Part shown: positions 36,101 to 46,178 of the stretch, in pieces | How the letters are laid out: every line of letters begins with the position of its first letter | Numbering within the stretch: position 1 is the first letter of the stretch | From: Pyrenophora tritici-repentis | Lineage: Eukaryota; Ascomycota; Dothideomycetes; Pleosporales; Pleosporaceae | DNA: 64,000 bases | NCBI RefSeq assembly: GCF_003171515.1 | Contig: NC_089390.1 | Span: 9,242,274-9,306,273 of the forward strand | Direction of reading: 5' to 3' | Program-made: the position numbers and the translations under genes | The notes under the pieces: model-generated | The model's input: the letters and a program-made list of their open reading frames with translations, nothing else | Databases searched by the model: none | Told to the model about the DNA's origin: nothing

Positions 36101-37145
36101 CACAGCTAAACACGGCATAACGTTTGCCACAATTTTGAAACTCGCCTGGTCTCTCACGGTTTCCAGCCTGTCCTCGTCAGATGACGTGACGTTCGGCCAC
36201 GTTGTCTCCGGTCGGCCACCATCCCTCACGGCACTCATGGGTCCTTGTCTCAACGTCATCCCTGTCCGAGTGAGTCTCAAGAACACCGCCACAATCCTCA
36301 GTCTTCTGCGCCAGATCCAGAACCAGCACGCCTCTAGTTACCCCTTCGAGGCTACCCTCGGTACAAGAACGATCGTCCGAGATTGCACCTCCTGGCCACA
36401 ACACACGCGCTTCAGCAGTATCGTCCAACATCAAAACATCGACGAAACAACTGAAGCAGGCGAAGTGGGTGCTTGGTGTCCAGAAGCTGATGAAGCCGAT
36501 GTAGCGATCAAGACCACGCCGAAAGACGGCAGTGACGCTATGGAGGTGGCGATGATTTGCTCAAATGTCATCATCGGGATGCATAAATGGGAAGCTGTCC
36601 TGGATGCGCTCTGCGAGATGATTGCAGCTATTGGTGAGGACGAAAGCAAGAGTGTAGGAGAGGTGTTGGAGAACGAAAGTGGGTTGCGTTTGCCTCTCAT
36701 TCGCCACGATGGCTACACAAATGGCCACATGAACGGCATCATTGGCTTCCAACAGAAAACCAAAGAGAAGGCAAGACTACCAGCTCTGTGGCGAGAGATC
36801 TTGGGTCTTTCCGAAGAACAGACCATGGCGTTGGATTACCACAGCGATTTCTTCGCACTAGGTGGCGATTTGGTTACAGCAGCGGTTCTGGTAACCAGAC
36901 TACAGCAAATGGGCTATGGGGAGTTGAGTGTGGAGATGATCATAGATCATTCGCGGTTTGGGCAAATGGTCAAGGCCTTGGGAGCGGCGGTTTTGGGGTC
37001 TGCTGTTCAGATCTCATTCACCGTACCACGGTATGAATCTCCTCGCGCAAACAACAAACTTGAGGTTCACTGGGGGTTGTATGTTCTTCTTCTGATGCTC
37101 GCTGTTGTTTCATCCACGGCATTCGTCATGGAGCCCAGCGAGTAG
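18199..37145 (+). CDS. Five-module non-ribosomal peptide synthetase
   Basis: Three exons, 18199-19376, 19430-31089 and 31138-37145, encode about 6,281 residues. The order is: half C domain (1-215, no HHxxxDG motif); A1 and T1 (Ser 811); C, A2, T2 (Ser 1907); C, A3, T3 (Ser 3020); epimerase (3075-3510, HHLVIDLVSW and EGHGRE intact); C, A4, T4 (Ser 4558); C, A5, T5 (Ser 5632); terminal C domain (5700-6110, SHAQYDG); and a carrier-like domain whose motif reads GGDL at about 6191, so it has no phosphopantetheine serine. The last 26 residues contain a hydrophobic stretch. All five A domains keep the aspartate that contacts the alpha-amino group (FDVS, FDVS, FDTA, FDAC, FDVS), which points to five amino acids rather than hydroxy acids. 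One epimerase predicts one D-residue at position 3. The terminal C domain suggests release by condensation, often macrocyclisation in fungi. The second intron (48 bp) has a length divisible by three; removing it restores the continuous A4 motif (PTETCVFAV). The product is unknown. Confidence 0.93.
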
Positions 37146-38554
37146 TTTTAGAGTATAGACGGTGTAGCGCGAGTTTCCTTATTTTCTTTTGTGTTGGAGT
37201 TTAGGAGTTAGATAGTTCTTCTTCATGAATGAATATTAGCCTGTTTACATATATCATTGCTGGTTTGCCAGTGAGAGGTCTGAGGTCCGATTGGTGCAGA
37301 AAGTGCCTGACTGCGTCGCCCGAACAGCTAGGCTTTTCTACTCAGGGCGAGGTGCATGCAACCTGCTGCAGCTGCCACTTCTAAACCATCCAGTGTCCTG
37401 CTGCATGTGTCGTTAGGGTTGTAGCCGGTATCGCGAGGGTTGTGGCAGGCATCGCGAGGGCGGAGGCTGGGGAGGCTGGGGTGGGCGACGCCGCCTGCAG
37501 ACCAGCAGACCACCGACCGCGCAGGCACCGCAAACAGCGCAAACTCACCCACATCAACTCTTGAGTATTAAACAGTACCACAAAGCCTCAAGCACTTTCC
37601 TCCTAAGCGCCCACTCAAACAAAAATCCCAAATTTCACATTGAGCGCACACGCATACTGCAACGTTTTTGCGCAACTCCAGGCCTAACTAGACGCGTGCG
37701 CTGCTGCGGTACCTCCCGTCCCAACATTGCGCCGACTCAGAAAACAGGTAAAAACGCGTGTTTCTGACATCTACGACATGTCGAGTACATTATTGGAATT
37801 TGGTAAGACTGCTCGCGACGCGATATATTGGGTATATGGGATTTGTTGCTGTTGAGAGCGACGTTGGTTCATGGGAATGGACCGCGGATGGAGTCAACTA
37901 GATTGCCGCAGGAAGTGATGGTTCAGCTGTTGAGCGAGTGATTGGAGTTAAGTGCAGCCACCGGTTTGATGGTTAGTTATGTTGGCCGCGACAGAGTGTA
38001 GAACAAGTCATTCTATATCGTCCTCCATGAGAGGACAGGCAACGACGCTAACAGAGACAGAGACGACCGATTTCACGAAGCTAGTATCAACAGAGGTAGG
38101 CTTACATGCGGTGACGAGATGGCTTTATGATCGCGATTTCCTTACCCAGTTTTCTCTAGCAAGAAAAGTAGATGATGCGAAACTAAAGCCACCGGGACGA
38201 AAGCCGGCAACGTGTTTGGATGATGACCGTAGTCGCTGAAGCGCACTTGAGACGCATAGGCAATTTTTCGGTATATCGCAGACTCATCAGCGATAGGAGG
38301 AACGGTCACACATTGGAGAAGGAAAAGTTCACACTGGGATCGCGGCTTGTGCCGAACACTGTCTTCCTCCAGCGTATCATACATAGTGACAGCCGCCATG
38401 ACACGGAGGGAAGCTACACAAAGATATTGGAAGGTCAAGTCAAACCAAACAACTGACTAGTAGATATTCGAGCTACCTAGTACTGCGAAGATGCTGCATA
38501 CAATGATTTTTTACCATTGAGAACCTACCTGAAAACCCCAAAGTTTTGAGGGAG
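37146..38554. other. Intergenic region after the NRPS
   Basis: About 1.4 kb between the converging ends of the NRPS and the monooxygenase pseudogene. It contains a perfectly spaced but imperfect 21-bp tandem pair at 37416-37436 and 37437-37457 (GGGTTGT-GC-GG-ATCGCGA). Open frames here are under 100 codons without motifs, so I call no gene. The NRPS 3' UTR and terminator must be in the first few hundred bases, but no clear signal can be picked out. Confidence 0.5.
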
Positions 38555-40245
38555 TCAGAATTTGAGCATCCAAGCTAGAGCTCCGCCCCCCATAACACAT
38601 GCCGACCCGGTAAGAACCGCACTCACAATGCTGATCTGCCGCGCGTCCTTCTCTCGAATTGCCGTGAACCTCTCGTGCCCAAACTGAATCCTCGCATAAG
38701 TAGTTGTCTAATCCAACGAGGGGGCCTAGCGGCTCAACCACGCCTCAATGATCTTCTTGGCTCTCGCCGAAGCAGACCGAACGCCAATTCTCAGTTCATG
38801 GTAGTGAGACGCTGCCATATCTACCATTGCGTGGACGTCGGGCAGTCGAAATTCAGAGTATGCCTGAACAGTGCCCGGAACGCAGAAGGGCAACGGCTCG
38901 GTCGATCCTGAAGACTGAGCAGCAGCGACACGAGGATCTCGGAAATCCTGAAAGAAGATGCGAACATCCTCAAGGCCAGTGATCATTCCCATGGCATGGA
39001 AGGGAGTCATGGTATGCGAGCTATCGCCCAGCAGCACGGCGTTGTCTTTGTAACCAAGTTTTCCAGTCTTTACTGACTTGAGTGGTATCTTTAGGTTCTT
39101 GACAAACTGGCTTGTGATGTCTTCTTTCGAGAGAAGTGGTCCGACGATTCCCGGAAATTTCTGGTCGAAGAAGTCGGCAAATTCCTCAGGATGCGCTTCG
39201 TAGTGCCGGACCTTGTCTGTCGCGCATACCATTCCTGCCCGGAAAGAGCCATCCTGGACACGTGTGTCAGTGTTGTGTTTGTACGTTGGTGCGCGACGTC
39301 GGGATAACTTACAAAGTCAGGCTGGCACATGATGATGCTCTCGTCTGCGGGCCATACGAGCAGACCTGTCGAGTTCATGCGGTAGCTTCCATCGTCTGCC
39401 GGTGGAAAAAAGAAGTCACACCAGAGCGCATCGAGATACTGCTGAGAAAAGTCCATGTGAAGCTTTCGCATCATGAACTGTCGGACTGTTGAGTAAGTCC
39501 CATCAGCGCCGATGAGAAAGTCGAAGTTGACAGTTCTAGTGCTCGAAATAGAGATTTCTTTTACTGATGGAGACTTTTTCTCCTCGCCCGAGGTGTTGTT
39601 AACTCTCGGTTCATCCTCTGCCACGTGTGTTAAGTCCTTCCTAGTCACCTCAGCATTCCCCTTCCAGATCATGGTGTCGAAGGTAGCGACTTTCTTCTCA
39701 AAGTCGCATGAGGATATTCGATGGTTGAAAAAGAGCTTTGCTGTAGGCTCTTTCATCAGGGCTAACATGACATGCTTTGTTATTTTCTCTCTCGGCAATG
39801 TGTGTAGACACTGGTTTGATCAGTACCACTACTGTACTCTTCGAGCAAGTCTCCCCAACTTAATTGTCCTTGAGGGCCATATATCATTGGAATGGTCTTG
39901 TGACTTCCGCTTTTGTTCCGCACATGGATCAACCGGGTGTAGATGGGTCTCAAATTCGCCAATATCTCATCAAGGAGACCAGGCACGCCAGCGCCCTCGA
40001 TGGCCCGTATGCCTCTTTCTGAAAGAGCGAGGGGTATGACTGCGATATCGGGTCGTGCATTTGGGTCTCCGTAGTTGGGATCTTAGAAGTAGGTCAGCTT
40101 CATGCAACTCGTATCCGCGCTTAGGAGAGATCTCACCATCTCTCAGGTCGTACAGTTCAACTTCGTATCCTCGTCTTGCTGCGTACAAAGCAGAAAGAGC
40201 TCCAACAGGACCTCCACCAACAACGATAACTTTCTGCAGGGACAT
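38555..40245 (-). pseudogene. Kynurenine 3-monooxygenase-like gene, decayed
   Basis: A flavin monooxygenase of the kynurenine 3-monooxygenase family can be followed over four exons: 40245-40137, 40081-39864, 39810-39313 and 39253 downwards. Seen are the FAD-binding [20 protein letters not shown] near the start, ALSERG, and GDSSHTMTPFHAMGM...GLEDV, where family members have GDAAHAMVPFFGQGMN. Three lesions are visible. The donor of intron 2 reads TTAAGT instead of GTAAGT at 39863-39858, while branch site, acceptor (39813-39811) and phase are kept. Two in-frame TAG codons lie at 38728-38726 and 38710-38708, where homologues have an aromatic residue. Beyond them the same frame continues with a family-like C-terminus (TYARIQFGHERF) and a hydrophobic tail up to TGA at 38557-38555. 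A functional enzyme would hydroxylate kynurenine on the mitochondrial outer membrane. A shortened active protein of about 450 residues cannot be ruled out if the donor is used or misread. Confidence 0.75.
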
Positions 40246-41556
40246 TTTTTCCGGGTTTCGATCGTACAGGGCTGAGATTGAGGTTCGATTGTGATCAAAT
40301 GAAGGCACACTATGCTTGGATGACTTGCGAGGTTCGGTTCCTAAGTATCTTTATAGTCTTTCCTATGAACGAGTCGTTCAGTACTCAGTGCGCCCAATGC
40401 TATGCCTCTTGCCAAGGCAGCAAGATCTGTAACGGTTTGGGACTTGCCAAGACCGACTTGGGTGAGAGTTGGGTACGGCTATCGCTACCACACTTTCTCA
40501 TCACACACACCTATATAGCTGCAGTTCCTCCATAGCTACACAATGCAACGCAGTCCTCCTCCTCTCCTCACACCGTTACAAGATCGCATTTCTGTCTCGA
40601 TCAAATTCCTTGTTTCGTTAAGCTGACACGAGTGAGACACTGCATGTCAGCTTCATCATACATATGATCAATCTACCGCCTGTTTCCACATACGATGGGA
40701 CATATCAGGGGTATCTGCAGCCCTACAGTTGTTGCGGTTTGTGAGGCAAGGGTATTGCGCATGTCACGTGCGTTGTCCTGGCGCTCCTCCCTCCCCTCCA
40801 TGAGCACCTTCTCCCCTCACCAGCATCAGAGATACGTCATGTAAATAGACCCTGATTATGGCTACATATAAAGTGGCCATGACAGCACAACAACAACAGA
40901 ACACAATATACTCTGATGACTGCCTCGCGCGGTTACATGTCAGCCCTCAGGGGGTGTGTCAACTAGAATGTTCTACTATCGTCACAGCTACGTAACACAC
41001 TGCTGATCTGGAATGCTCCAGATACTCTACTTCATGTATATAGTCGCTCTCTGCAACTCTCTCAATAAACCAACCTTCTCTCTCATCTCTCCTCCGATCC
41101 AACATTACACTTTAATTGACTGCATTGTACTGCAACAACAGTCCATGACGTATTGCCCAGAAATTACCTAGTCCAACTTCCAGCATTTAGTATCATATTC
41201 AAGAGGACCAAATAATGTTGTAGTGGAAGATTCAGGAAGTAGAAATACTGGCTTTCAGTGATTCATGTAACATACTGACTCTTGGAGTCTATCTAGTACT
41301 AGCTTTACCTTATAACTTTCTGTAGCACTACCACATGCTCTGTCGTATGGGGCGAGACGCGATATCGTCGATGTACTTGGCAGAACTTCAGACAAGCAAG
41401 TGGTTAGGTCACAGAATATCCCACATTGACTTGATCGATTACGTGTTTGAGCCTAGCCGTGGCTTGGACCATACTTGGTAAAGCAAATGGTCAGTGAAGG
41501 TGAACGGGTTGACTTGCTCGTTGGAAGGCATGCTATTAGGCTGTTCAGTATCCAAC
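40246..41556. other. Intergenic region left of the retrotransposon
   Basis: About 1.3 kb upstream of the decayed monooxygenase. It would hold that gene's promoter. I see no gene, no RNA and no clear repeat. A plus-strand open frame that starts at 41475 and runs into the retrotransposon is an accident of the insertion, since its first 32 codons are host DNA. Confidence 0.5.
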
Positions 41557-41571
41557 ATACAGATCGAAACA
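41557..41571. repeat. Left target-site duplication of the retrotransposon
   Basis: The 15 bases ATACAGATCGAAACA are repeated exactly at 42743-42757 on the far side of the element. Two or three bases at the inner edge may belong to the element's tail, so the true duplication is 13-15 bp. Confidence 0.85.
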
Positions 41572-42446
41572 TATACTCAGACGCCTCGCAAACACAAGAA
41601 GGAAAAGGAATAGGAGTTGGGATAGCAGTCTACAACTCAACCCAGCAAGAGATCTACTCAGAAACAGTCAATATTGGACAATACCAGCTAGTCTACAACG
41701 GCGAACTAGAAGGGATTACACGAGCATTTGAATACGCAGCCAAGAACGCTACAACCAACCAGGAATTTGAGGTCTACGCAGATAACCAAGCAGCAATCTA
41801 TAGGCTCAAAAACCTATCAGATAACCCAGGACAGCAATGGCAACTCCGGTGCCTAAAAGCGGCAAATACAATCCGACAAAAACAAGCAAATATCCACCTA
41901 CTCTGGGCACCTGGACACACAGATATAGTTGGAAACGAAAGAGCAGACCACCTAGCAAAAGAAGCAACCAAAGAGGACCCCAGATTAACAACAAAGAGCA
42001 TTGCCTACCTAGGCACGATAACCAATAAGATACAACAAACTGAGCAACGTCAAGAGTACGAGAAATACAAAGCAAGAGCAACCGCTCTAAACAAAGCTAC
42101 CTACTCAGCAAAATACCCTCTTAAAATCAGGAAAACCATCCAAATGCCACCGAACACGAAAAGATTAATCTCTAGCGCCTTCTACTCTCTTAAGCTAGGA
42201 CACGGATACTTCAACTCCTACCTAAAGAGAGTCAAGAAACGAGACTCTAATCTTTGCACCTGCCAAAATACTCAAACGCCAGAACACCTACTACTTTATT
42301 GCCACCTATACAAAGACCAACGGAAAGCGCTCCTACAAACAATCAAACATCGCCCAGTCACACTACCGCTACTACTCCACACTAGTACAGGTATAGAAGC
42401 AACCCTAGCTTTCATCACTAGCACTAGAATAGGAACAAGAAAATAG
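41572..42446 (+). pseudogene. RNase H and zinc-knuckle tail of the LINE ORF2
   Basis: About 290 residues of the retrotransposon's polyprotein remain. The RNase H acidic residues are all visible: Asp in IYSDAS, Glu in GELEGI, Asp in YADNQAA and Asp in GNERADHLAK, with WAPGHTDIVGNE before the last. Near the end is the cysteine-histidine motif CTCQ...EHLLLYC found at the end of such LINE ORFs. The frame is open to a TAG at 42444-42446, which suggests a fairly recent insertion without heavy mutation. It has no start codon of its own. Confidence 0.85.
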
Positions 42447-42742
42447 TACTTAGGACAGCCACCAGAAGACCTACAGAGAGACACTGTATAAAACTAAAAA
42501 CCACAACCCTCTCCTTTGCCATAAGAGCCCGCTGCTACATCTCTTTCTACTCATCAAACTGCTCTTTAGCACCTGGCAACAAACAGACACAAGCTATCTC
42601 TTGTAGAAAAGCCAAAAACCATATCAGCGAACCATACCAGAAAATCATGTAAATTAGAAAAACCAAGATAGAACGGCCTTCGGCCAAAGTCCTACATAGT
42701 CTCTGACTGAAAAAGGACTCTAATGGAATAATAATAATAATA
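41572..42742 (+). mobile_element. 5'-truncated non-LTR retrotransposon (LINE)
   Basis: A 1.17-kb insertion starts abruptly inside an RNase H domain and ends in a TAA/ATA microsatellite tail at about 42725-42744. It is flanked by exact 13-15-bp direct repeats. Loss of the 5' end, a 3' simple-sequence tail and target duplications are the hallmarks of target-primed LINE insertion. The base composition is adenine-rich compared with the surrounding genes. The reverse transcriptase and endonuclease parts are absent, so the copy cannot move by itself. The RNase H plus C-terminal zinc-knuckle layout fits the Tad/I group of fungal LINEs. Confidence 0.85.
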
Positions 42743-42757
42743 ATACAGATCGAAACA
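42743..42757. repeat. Right target-site duplication of the retrotransposon
   Basis: Exact copy of the 15 bases at 41557-41571, directly after the TAA/ATA tail of the element. Confidence 0.85.
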
Positions 42758-44025
42758 AATCTTGGATCGCACCATCGTCAATTGATCGATTCATAGATGG
42801 TTGCTTAGTTTTGGCGTTGCCATGTGGCTGTTTCTGACGTGATGTGGACTGTTGGTTACTCAATCCCGTGTTGTCGTGCGAGGTTACCTAATTCAGATAG
42901 CGAGGGCGAGATGACTTAGAATGCCACCCAAGCCTTCTTACTGGGGGGGCAGTCGGTCCGTACACGGCTAAGCATAGTATTGTTCACGACGGCCATGGAT
43001 TCATCAGGATCGCCATGGAATTCTCGACAACGCGCATCGATCCATCAAGGTTCATCATGGAATTGTGTACCACGCCCTGCACCCATCGATGCATCGGGAT
43101 CTCTCAGCATCTCCTCTCTTCAGTAGTAGTATCGTCCTCAGTGGGAACAAAGCGACATCTTTGTTGTTTTGAAACGCTATCTCACTAAGGACTCGTTGCT
43201 TTTTCCGCGGGGGACTTGGTGTTACTTTGAGGAGATGACGTCATACAGTTGAGGATCTCGATGGGAAAGCCGTGGCATGACATGGAACGGCACGATTTCG
43301 CATGCCGGTACATGAAATGAAGGGCGTCTAATTGGCAGGATGGGGCGAAGCCGTCGGCCACGGAATGAAGCCTGCGTGAGTTGCAAGTTCAGCTCAACGC
43401 TGTACCTTCATCTTTGTCAAAGAAAACAGCCTGTATGCTCGATTTGAGATCACTTTGGGCTGGAAAGATGCAGCACCTTTCCCGAGTGTGGCGTGCCGCG
43501 AGCCAATAGCGCGTCTTGGAAATCTGAGAATAACGCAATTGTAATGAGGCTTAGAGTCATCGTTGTGTCGCATATGTACGATGATCTGAATCGATCATGG
43601 TCATGGTCGTGCCGCGCGGAGTGGCGGCAACGTTGCTCCCGCATTGTACCTATGCCGCGAAGCGCCAACCTTGGCCTCATGGCACGTGTTAATCATTAGT
43701 CATCCGTCTAAACCACCTCGGGAACCGAGGGCGCCCCTCCATCTCTCCCACTGCTTGCATAGAGGCGTCAAAACAGTCGTTGTTCCCCCGCAAGCGGCCT
43801 GGGTTCTCGTGCGCTATCTGCGGCGAAGCTGTCCGCAATTTCGCTTCGCGCCCAATCCCTGCTTCAGTATTCATCCAAGGATGTCTTGGCAAGGTGGGTG
43901 AAGGACAGCCACCTTCTCATTTCACATGCTGTGTCTCTCTTTTGCCATAGCTAGGCCATCGGCCAACCTGGCATTTGTCTCTCTACACTTCCATCCCCTT
44001 TGTTCGTCGCAAAGGGTCTGTCAGC
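42758..44025. other. Intergenic region upstream of the MFS gene
   Basis: About 1.27 kb between the retrotransposon and the transporter gene. Around 42985-43107 there are about three imperfect tandem units of roughly 41-43 bp built on CATC(A)AGG...CATGGAATT...ACGC and CATCGAT. A CACGTG E-box-like site is at about 43683. The remainder is presumed promoter of the transporter. Open frames are short and without motifs. Confidence 0.45.
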
Positions 44026-45803
44026 ATGCAGGCCTCAAAAACTATGACAGATGATCCTTTGTTCCGTCGAGCGACCCCTTCGCACGGTGCCACCTCTGAG
44101 CGCATCAGTATCGAGTTACAAGGTCTAGCTACGCAAGCTGATGAGACGCCGTTGGCAACAACTGCTGCAAAAAGTTTCAACGCCGATGATTGCCATTCTT
44201 CGGAGAGTGCTGAGCCATCACCTGGCCCTGCGCGCAAAGTGTCGCGACTCCAATCTGTCATAGAGATTGCCACTCTGGCTGGAATCAGTTTCTTAAACAC
44301 TATGGGATCTGGCATTCTTATCGCTGCCCTTCCCAGGATCGCCCAGGACCTGGGCCTCCCCCAAGGACTTATCCTTTGGCCTGCCGTAGTATACGCCTTG
44401 GCAGCAGGATGTCTATTGCTCATCTTTGGCGCGACCGCAGATGCAATAGGTACAAAGCTAGTTTGGGTCACGGGCGCGTTTCTTTACACTGCCTTTACGC
44501 TTGCCATAGGATTTGCGCAGACCGGCATTCAACTGATCTTGTTCCGTGCATTTCAAGGTGTCGCCATATCTATGTGCCTACCAACGGCTGTCAGTCTCAT
44601 CACAAACACATTTCCAAAAGGCAAGTGGCGCAACACGGCATTTGCCATGAATGGGATGGGTCAACCACTAGGCTATGCTCTAGGCCTGGTGTTGGGTGGC
44701 ATCTTCACGGATACTGTTGGCTGGAGATGGGCCTACTACATGATGACGATCATTAGCTTTTTTCTTTCTACCACAGCCATCTGGTCATTGCCATCGGTTC
44801 CCCGCCCCTCGAACAAGCCATGGAAGCGCCAGCTGTTGGAGGATATAGACTGGCTCGGAGCCATCATAATGAGCGCGGGACTTGGTCTGTTGTTCTACGT
44901 CCTGGCAACTACATCTTCTTCCTACACCAGCATCAAGAGCGCCCCTTCAATCGCCATCTTAGTGGTATCACTCCTCCTCCTGGGCTCATTTCCTTTTTGG
45001 ATGCATTATCAAACTGCGCGAAGCAAGCCAGCTCTTATACCCAACCGTCTCTGGAGTCAAGCTTCCTTCAGAACCGTGTGTATCGCAGTCTTCTTTTGCT
45101 GGGCATCTCTCAACGGTATCGAATATTTCACAACGCTCTAGTAGGTTACAGTCGGTCAAAGCGCGCATCTGATACTTTCCCATTGCTAACAAAACATGAC
45201 TTAGTTTCCAACAAGTTGAGGGTGTCTCCGCCTTACAAAGTTCCATCCGCTTCCTTCCTCACGTCGTCATGGGAGTTGCAACAAACATCGTGACTGCCTA
45301 TCTCGTTGCGCGAGTGAAAATACAATACCTGGCTGTAGTCTCTGCTTTGATCACCATGGTAGCACCGCCATTGATGGCTACGGTGGACATTGGCGAGAAC
45401 TACTGGCTTGCACCCTTTTGGGCGCTGTTCCTATCACCAGTCAATCCTGACGGTACTTCAGAAACCCCTGATTTTGCTTACTGACAATGGCACTAATGAA
45501 TATCCAGTCTTGTTTACGGTATCGAACCTCGTCATCTCGGACGCCTTCCCCCCAGAGGTACAATCGCTGGCTGGAGGTGTGTTCAATGAGGTCAGCCAGT
45601 TCGGAAACTCCGTTGGTCTCGCTGTCACCGCCGCTATCGCTGCGAGTATCACCGAACATTCAGCCTCCGAGAGAGAGCAGGACGCGTTGATGAAAGGTTA
45701 TCGCGCCGCCTTTTGGACAATCTTCGCTGGTACGGTAGTCGTCGTTGTGGTAAGCGCGTATGGACTCAGACATGGCGGCTTTATTGGTAAAAAGAACGAC
45801 TAA
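44026..45803 (+). CDS. MFS drug/metabolite exporter
   Basis: Three exons, 44026-45140, 45205-45452 and 45508-45803, give 552 residues. A hydrophilic N-terminal tail of about 80 residues is followed by many membrane helices. The first helices read SFLNTMGSGILIAALPRIA and ILWPAVVYALAAGCLLLIFG. Next comes the motif-A loop (GATADAIGTKLV) and the segment ILFRAFQGVAISMCLPTAVSLI; WRWAYYMM precedes the central loop. The splice sites restore the expected join YFQQVEGVSALQSS after helix 9 or so and PVNPD-VLFTVSN before the last helices. It resembles the multidrug/aminotriazole-type proton antiporters of the plasma membrane. It opens the right-hand block and would export the PKS or NRPS product or give self-protection. 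The ATG at 44044 is an alternative start. Confidence 0.88.
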
Positions 45804-46178
45804 ATGTATGTCTGACCCGTTTAATTGCTCAGCATGTAATCATCGCAAAGATACACCCTAGCTGGCTTGTGAAATTACGAGAATTTATTCCATTTGACAC
45901 TTTACACTTCTACTTCAGATAATACATACTCAAGCCCGGGTGCTTCCACTCCAACCAGTCCACTACCACCATACGTCGACTATGTTTTACCCGTCATCCC
46001 ACCTACTCCCTGACCGATTAGAATTCTCATACTCCACCACATTCTCTGTCCCCATATCAATATCCAGCGGCTGATCCCCATCGCTCTAGAGCACTACGTT
46101 AAGTCCAACATCAACCGACTTGCCCCTGCGACGCTTATATAACACCCGGCCCCTGTCATTGACCGCCACCAGCAACAT
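45804..46178. other. Intergenic region, nothing recognised
   Basis: About 375 bp downstream of the transporter. It presumably holds its 3' UTR. No repeat, RNA or gene was recognised. Confidence 0.4.

Noticed and set aside
2473..37145. Direct identification as an HC-toxin or aspercryptin cluster
   Set aside because: HC-toxin synthetase has four modules and aspercryptin synthetase six; this one has five with a different epimerase placement, and no aminotransferase is seen. Only the pathway logic is shared.
37328..38456. Several 60-98 codon frames after the NRPS
   Set aside because: They overlap each other on both strands, have no motifs and no consistent splice partners.
38650..38800. An intron from about GTTCGG to TTAG that would remove both TAG codons of the monooxygenase
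   Set aside because: The donor is weak, no proper branch site is seen, and the in-frame text between and around the TAGs (PSLD, then TYARIQF) matches what homologues have there. Nonsense mutations explain it better.
39795..39858. Use of GTTGGG as donor in the monooxygenase intron 2
   Set aside because: It would leave the wrong phase with the natural CAG acceptor and would need a poor GAG acceptor further on. The TTAAGT position fits the phase exactly, so a lost donor is preferred.
41475..42446. A host gene encoding a 323-residue RNase H protein
   Set aside because: The first 32 codons are host DNA left of the target-site duplication. The rest is the tail of a LINE ORF, so the continuous frame is accidental.
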